Part shown: positions 14,359 through 18,101 of the stretch, piece by piece
How the letters are laid out: every line of letters starts with the position of its first letter
How positions within the stretch are numbered: the stretch's first letter is position 1
Source: CAZOKZ01 sp964580585
Lineage (GTDB): Bacteria; Sumerlaeota; Sumerlaeia; SLMS01; JAHLLQ01
DNA length: 18,101 nucleotides
Assembly: GCA_964580585.1 (NCBI GenBank)
Contig: CAZOKZ010000083.1
Location: 1 to 18,101, forward strand
Direction of reading: 5' to 3'
The notes under the pieces: generated by a model
Told to the model about the DNA's origin: nothing
Database searches by the model: none
Seen by the model: only the letters and a program-made list of their open reading frames with translations
Program-made: the position numbers and the translations under genes

Positions 14359-14978
14359 AGCTCGGCCACTACGCCGCGCATGTGGGCGCTCGACATTGAG
14401 AGCGTCTCGCCCAACGCGTCGAGCAACTGTTTCTCGGCGTCGTTCAACTCGCCATCGGCGGTTTCGACCTCGTAGGCAGCCTTGATAAACGACTCCTTGC
14501 CGTGGTCGTTGATGCCCATTGCCACCTCGCGCATGTCGTCCGCCAAGGTGATGCCCTTGTCGGCCAGGACCGAATCCGCCACGCGGCGAACGCCGTCCTC
14601 GGTCACCTGCGCGTCGAAGTATCGACTCGCCGCCGCGATGATCGCGTCCGTTTCCATCGTGTTCACCGGGCCGTCGGCCAACGCGGCCCGCGCCAGCACC
14701 CGAAGCGCCACACGGTTGAATTCATTCTGAAGATTTACTGCTTCCTGCTCGGGACTGTAATCGAGCAACGCCACGTCGAATTGGCCGTGGCAGGCTTCGC
14801 ATTCGATGTACTCGCCGATTTTTTTCAGCGGGATGATCGGGATGAAGTATAGGGTGAAAAAATTGCGCAAGCTGATGTGCTTGTAATCGCGCTCGGCGCC
14901 ACAACGCGGACAATGGCAGCGCCCTTTGCCCACCGTGCGTTTGATGCCCTTCCAACCAAAGATGATAAATAACAGCAT
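14334..14978 (-). CDS. Zinc-ribbon protein with C-terminal TerB-like domain
   Basis: 214 aa from the ATG at 14978; the frame extends 12 codons to a GTG at 15014. The shorter form is chosen because MLLFIIFGWK is the usual opening of this kind of protein. Residues 4-8 to about 15 are hydrophobic and may form a short membrane-associated helix. A four-Cys zinc ribbon has Cys23, Cys26, Cys60 and Cys63 (CPRCG and CEACH) with a hydrophobic loop FFTLYFIPIIPLKKIG between them. Residues about 85-205 form a helical TerB/tellurite-resistance-like domain with two acidic turns, ADG (101-103) and TADGELNDAE (183-192), which bind metal in TerB relatives. Proteins of this layout are uncharacterised; tellurite resistance should not be assumed. 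It is followed by the membrane-protein gene on the same strand, so a membrane-linked stress role is possible but inferred. Confidence 0.82.
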   Translation of the reverse strand: MLLFIIFGWKGIKRTVGKGRCHCPRCGAERDYKHISLRNFFTLYFIPIIPLKKIGEYIECEACHGQFDVALLDYSPEQEAVNLQNEFNRVALRVLARAALADGPVNTMETDAIIAAASRYFDAQVTEDGVRRVADSVLADKGITLADDMREVAMGINDHGKESFIKAAYEVETADGELNDAEKQLLDALGETLSMSSAHMRGVVAELQEAAAAR

Positions 14979-15511
14979 TCGCCACCCCAAGTTGCGCGAA
15001 ATCAAGGCACCCACTTGCCGACAGCCAACGGGGTTTTGGCAAGCGGATTCTTCAGCCTGAGATGTGTACGGGCGTATCTTAACTTTGTTGCCAAAGATTA
15101 AAGCTTCACCACGAAGCCACGAAGGTCACAAAGGAACACGAAGAAAAACTGAATTCGCTTATTTTCAACCAAAGCCTCTTGGAAAGTTGGAAGCGCCATT
15201 TTTGATGGATTTTTTCGCTCGTTCGCCATCGAAGCGAAGCGCGAGAAAATTGTAAGCTATCCAAAAGGTTCTTCGTGTTTTCTTTGTGTCTTCGTGCCTT
15301 CGTGGTTTGATTTTTCCTTCGTTTTGATAACAAACTCAAGATGAGCCCGACGTGTACTCCATTTGAGAACATCTTGCCCACCGTCTGTGCGAGCTACCTT
15401 TTGTCTTGTCTCACGGCTCTGAATAGTCAGTATGCTGACCCTTCAGGCTGTCATACGATTGGCGCATGACGTACCGAGCATATTGATCTTAATTTTGAAG
15501 GATATTGGGCA
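14979..15511. other. 533-nt divergent intergenic region with repeat element 2
   Basis: This lies between the TerB-like gene (-) and gmd (+). Most of it is taken up by heptamer-array element 2 (15109-15305). A small hairpin GTCAG/CTGAC (15426-15439) lies 73 nt upstream of the gmd start. I see no convincing promoter pair and no coding sequence. Confidence 0.65.
15109..15305. repeat. Heptamer-array inverted-repeat element 2
   Basis: The left arm (15109-15145) contains CACGAAG, CACGAAG, CACAAAG and CACGAAG. The right arm (15305-15269), read on the minus strand, contains the same four heptamers in the same order. Only the spacers differ (C, GT, GAA against G, A, AAAA). The 123-nt centre is not repetitive and lacks a terminator. 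It shares the CRCNRAG heptamer plan with element 1 but sits between divergent genes. Confidence 0.8.
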
Positions 15512-16567
15512 TTGAAAAAGGCACTGATTACCGGGATTACCGGCCAGGACGGAAGTTATTTGGCCGAACTGCTGTTGAGCAAGGGATACGAAGTTTGGGG
15601 CATTGTCCGCCGCTCCAGTACGTTTAACACCAAGCGCATCGAACACTTGTACCGCGATCCGCACAATCCCGAGGTTCACTTCCATCTGACTTATGGCGAT
15701 TTGACCGACGCCGCGCGTCTGCGCCAGATTATGGAAGATATCCATCCCGACGAAGTCTATAATCTGGGCGCCCAATCCCATGTGCGTGTGTCCTTCGACG
15801 AGCCGGAATATACCTGCGATACGGTCGCCATGGGCACGCTGCGCTTGTTGGAAGCCATGCGTCACGTTTGTCCGAAAGCCAAGTTTTATCAAGCATCCAG
15901 CAGCGAAATGTACGGCAAAGTGGTTGAAACGCCTCAGTCCGAAACCACACCGTTTCACCCGCGTAGCCCATACGCTGTGGGCAAAGTATTCGCCTACTAT
16001 CAAACGGTGAATTACCGCGAAGCCTATAACATGTTTGCCTCGAACGGTATTTTGTTCAATCACGAGTCCCCCCGTCGCGGAGAAACATTCGTGACCCGCA
16101 AAATCACGCGCGCTGTCGGGCGTATCAAGATGGGACTTCAGAAAACCTTGTACCTGGGCAACCTGGACGCCAAACGCGACTGGGGTTATGCGGGCGATTA
16201 TGTCGAGGCGATGTGGCGGATGCTGCAGCAGGATCACCCCGACGATTTCGTGATTGCCACGGGCGAAACCCACACCGTGCGCGAATTTCTGGAGCTGACG
16301 TTTGGTCACGTGGGGCTCGATTACAACGACTACGTGAAGATTGACCCGCGTTACTTCCGCCCCAGCGAAGTGGATTTGCTGCTTGGCGATCCGACCAAGG
16401 CCAAAAAAGAACTGGAATGGGAACCGAAGGTCAGTTTCCGCAAGTTAGCCGAAATGATGGTCGAGAGCGACTTGGCCATTGCCCAGTGGGAAGTTGAACA
16501 CGGCCAATTTCGTCAACCATCGGATGCCTGGAATCCCAATGCGACGGCCACCACGGCAAAGGGATAA
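15512..16567 (+). CDS. gmd: GDP-mannose 4,6-dehydratase
   Basis: 351 aa, in the family's usual range. It starts at TTG (15512) with AAGGA 9 nt upstream. It is a short-chain dehydratase of the SDR superfamily. The NADP-binding motif is GITGQDG (8-14), followed by RRSSTFNTKRIEHL. Catalytic residues are in SSSEMYG (Ser130/131, Glu132) and YxxxK (Tyr154, Lys158 in PYAVGKVFAY). The hallmark stretch NHESPRRGETFVTRKITRA is present. It converts GDP-D-mannose to GDP-4-keto-6-deoxy-D-mannose in the cytoplasm, the precursor of GDP-D-rhamnose, GDP-L-fucose and other 6-deoxyhexoses. The next enzyme (reductase or aminotransferase) is not in the window. It lies 95 nt before a polysaccharide ABC exporter, which fits an O-chain or capsule locus. 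The start codon is unusual but the alignment to family N-termini is exact. Confidence 0.95.
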   Translation: MKKALITGITGQDGSYLAELLLSKGYEVWGIVRRSSTFNTKRIEHLYRDPHNPEVHFHLTYGDLTDAARLRQIMEDIHPDEVYNLGAQSHVRVSFDEPEYTCDTVAMGTLRLLEAMRHVCPKAKFYQASSSEMYGKVVETPQSETTPFHPRSPYAVGKVFAYYQTVNYREAYNMFASNGILFNHESPRRGETFVTRKITRAVGRIKMGLQKTLYLGNLDAKRDWGYAGDYVEAMWRMLQQDHPDDFVIATGETHTVREFLELTFGHVGLDYNDYVKIDPRYFRPSEVDLLLGDPTKAKKELEWEPKVSFRKLAEMMVESDLAIAQWEVEHGQFRQPSDAWNPNATATTAKG

Positions 16568-16592
16568 GCCAGGGAGGTCCGTTGGTATGCCT

Positions 16593-16606
16593 CCAGGAAT
16601 TCCTGG
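16593..16606. promoter_or_regulatory. 14-bp palindrome sharing its core with the 828-849 operator
   Basis: CCAGGAATTCCTGG is a perfect palindrome in the 95-nt gap between gmd and the permease gene, 57 nt before the permease start. Its central 12 bp, CAGGAATTCCTG, are identical to the centre of the palindrome in front of the GbsR-like gene. It may be a second binding site for that regulator, controlling exporter expression. The identity is seen; the regulation is inferred. Confidence 0.5.
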
Positions 16607-16662
16607 CAGGAAGTCTCCCAACGGTAACGTGTTCTGGGATTCCCGAATTGCGAGGAGTTTCT

Positions 16663-17529
16663 TTGTCCGCGCCCACCTTGCCGGAAAATAATTACCCCAC
16701 GGGTGACGAGTTACCGGAAACGGTCATCTCGTGTGACGGGCGTGTGCGTTTTATCCAGGCAATCCGCGACCTTTGGATTTATCGCGATCTTTTTTTAGCC
16801 TTCATCACTCGCGACATCAAAGTCCGCTACAAACAAACCATGCTCGGGGTGGTCTGGGTCATTCTCCAGCCGCTCCTGGCGGGTGGTGTTTTCTCGGTCG
16901 TATTCCGAAACCTGGGCGCGATGCAAGAAACCAGTGCCACCGATCTGCTGTTGTTCCACATTGCGGGACTGGTGCCCTGGACCACGTTTTCCACGGCGGT
17001 CACGACCTCGTCCGCAAGCCTGGAAACCAACGCCAACCTGATCAGCAAAGTGTTCTTTCCGCGGCTGGTTGTTCCCGGCGCCTATGTTTGTGGGTCCGTG
17101 GTCGATTTTTCCATCGCCTTCACTGTGCTGATGATCCTGGCAGCGGCGACCGGTAAATTCAGTCCGCTCTTGATTTTAGCGATGCCGTTTCTGCTCGCGG
17201 TTCAACTGATGGCAGCGGCAGGCATCGGGTTGATTTTTTCCATCCTGAACGCCCAATACCGCGACGTGAAATACGTCATTCCGTTCGCGCTGATGCTCGG
17301 GTTGTTCGTCACCGTTCCAGCCAGCCTGGATTCGTGGAAACAACCGCTCCTGCGCGAAATTCTGTCTTTCAATCCCATGGCGGCGCCGATCGAAACTTAC
17401 CGGGCGATTTTGACCGACCGTCCCGTGGATTGGTCGCTTTTAGGCAAAGGCACAACCTCGGCGTTGACGTTACTGCTGGCAGGCATTTGGTTTTTCCGCC
17501 GTCGAGAAGCCCGATTGGTGGACATCTTA
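16663..17529 (+). CDS. ABC-2 type polysaccharide export permease (Wzm-like)
   Basis: 289 aa from the TTG at 16663, which has AGGAG 5 nt upstream. An upstream TTG at 16582 also has GGGAGG nearby but would place the palindrome and a non-conserved segment inside the protein. The N-terminal cytosolic segment has RDIKVRYKQTMLGVVWVILQP (48-68), the signature of O-antigen and capsule exporters (Wzm/KpsM/TagG), including the amphipathic entry helix. About six membrane segments follow. KVFFPRLVVPG (129-139), NAQYRDVKY (206-214) and FNPMAAPIETYRAIL (246-260) are all family landmarks. It forms the inner-membrane channel, as a dimer, for a lipid-linked glycan. The ATPase gene overlaps its stop codon by 4 nt (ATGA), so the two are translationally coupled. 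Confidence 0.9.
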
Positions 17530-18101
17530 TGACCCCAACGCCTTCGTCAACCGCTCCCGCTATCGTTCGCTCTGCCGATACCACCCCGGGTACCCAGGCC
17601 ACTGCGCCATGGGCCGTTCGCGTCAGCAACCTGGGCAAACAATACCGCCTGGGTGGCGTCGCATCGCTGAACGACAATATTCGCGAAGACGCGATGAACT
17701 TTTTCGCCCAGTTGTTCAAACGTCCCCAAACGGGCGGATCGGACAAGATGTTCTGGGCGTTGCGCGACGTGGGGTTCGAGCTGCAACGGGGTGAAACACT
17801 CGGTGTCATCGGGCGCAATGGCGCGGGAAAATCGACGATGCTCAAGCTGCTCAGTCGAATTACTCCTCCCACGACAGGCGAGATTCGTTACCGTGGTCGG
17901 CTGGCGAGCCTGCTCGAAGTCGGCACCGGTTTTCACCGCGAGTTGACCGGGCGGGAAAATATTTTCGTCAACGGCGCGATTTTGGGAATGCGTCGCCATG
18001 AAATTCGCGCCCAACTCGACGAAATCGTCGGGTTCGCTGGCGTAGAAAAATTCCTCGATACCCCCGTCAAGTTTTACTCCAGCGGCATGTACGTGCGTCT
18101 G
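17529..18101 (+). CDS. Polysaccharide export ABC ATPase (Wzt-like), C-terminus cut by window end
   Basis: The frame opens at the ATG overlapping the permease stop and stays open for 191 codons to the window edge. After a Pro/Thr/Ala-rich 27-residue lead comes the ABC domain. It has VRVSNLGKQYRL, then an insert of about 25 residues before FWALRDVGFEL, which is usual in Wzt/TagH/KpsT proteins. Walker A is GRNGAGKST (95-103), followed by LASLLEVGTGFHRELTGREN (125-144) and the start of the signature YSSGMYVRL (183-191). Walker B, the H-loop and any C-terminal carbohydrate-binding domain lie beyond the window. It powers export of the finished glycan with the permease. Whether it carries the Wzt-C domain that reads the chain's terminal cap cannot be seen here. 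Confidence 0.92.
   Translation, partial: MTPTPSSTAPAIVRSADTTPGTQATAPWAVRVSNLGKQYRLGGVASLNDNIREDAMNFFAQLFKRPQTGGSDKMFWALRDVGFELQRGETLGVIGRNGAGKSTMLKLLSRITPPTTGEIRYRGRLASLLEVGTGFHRELTGRENIFVNGAILGMRRHEIRAQLDEIVGFAGVEKFLDTPVKFYSSGMYVRL

Noticed and set aside
14334..14978. Calling the TerB-like gene a tellurite-resistance determinant
   Set aside because: No terC, terD, terZ or related genes lie nearby, and the zinc-ribbon fusion differs from classical TerB.
15109..15305. Possible CRISPR array
   Set aside because: The repeat units are only 7 bp with 1-4 nt spacers, arranged in inverted arms. No 25-40 bp repeats with equal-length spacers and no cas genes are present.
15443..16309. 288-codon minus-strand frame across gmd
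   Set aside because: gmd is certain on the other strand, and this translation shows no domain or start signal.
16586..16690. 34-codon frame (MPPGIPGRKS...) starting at an ATG 9 nt after GGGAGG, between gmd and the permease
   Set aside because: The start signal is fair, but the frame contains the palindrome, overlaps the permease start and resembles no known peptide. A leader peptide cannot be excluded, but nothing supports it.

Overview
The window is an ordinary stretch of bacterial chromosome, moderately GC-rich, from what looks like a Gram-negative organism. Secreted proteins have Sec-type signal peptides, and the right end carries a nucleotide-sugar dehydratase with a Wzm/Wzt-type ABC exporter, as used for lipopolysaccharide O-chains. 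I cannot name the genus. The mix of a GbsR-like regulator, a three-PAS histidine kinase, secreted starch-active proteins and a kinase of the mitochondrial pyruvate dehydrogenase kinase (PDK) type fits a poorly cultured phylum (PVC/FCB-like or candidate phylum). That placement is inference only.

Layout. 1-143: two minus-strand tRNA genes (Asp cut by the window edge, Val complete). 285-1874: a GbsR/MarR-type regulator (-) with a perfect 22-bp palindrome in its leader, divergent from a secreted coiled-coil/repeat protein (+). 2075-4930: a membrane three-PAS histidine kinase (+) with no response regulator beside it. It converges, across a two-way terminator, on a secreted GH13 branching-enzyme-like protein (-, 5015-6931). 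7354-8343: a zinc-free quinone oxidoreductase-like MDR protein (-). 8508-10040: a secreted protein with only carbohydrate-binding type modules (-). 10363-11445: a close PDK homologue (+). 11640-12938: a PLP aminotransferase (-). 13118-14978: a low-GC membrane-protein gene and a zinc-ribbon/TerB-like gene (-), whose 3' ends share an identical 26-bp sequence. 15512-18101: gmd, wzm-like and wzt-like genes (+), the last cut by the window end.

How parts may work together. The GH13 enzyme and the multi-CBM protein are both exported and both point to extracellular or periplasmic alpha-glucan handling. The gmd-wzm-wzt run points to an ABC-exported polysaccharide containing a GDP-mannose-derived 6-deoxyhexose, and resembles the Pseudomonas A-band (D-rhamnan) gene order. 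The core of the regulator's palindrome (CAGGAATTCCTG) recurs exactly between gmd and wzm, so the regulator may control both itself and polysaccharide export.

Strongest leads: (1) the eukaryotic-type PDK homologue without the usual C-terminal tail; (2) the shared 12-bp palindrome 15.7 kb apart; (3) the 26-bp direct repeats bounding a low-GC gene; (4) two intergenic elements built from CRCNRAG heptamers in inverted arms; (5) the starch-binding protein without a catalytic domain.
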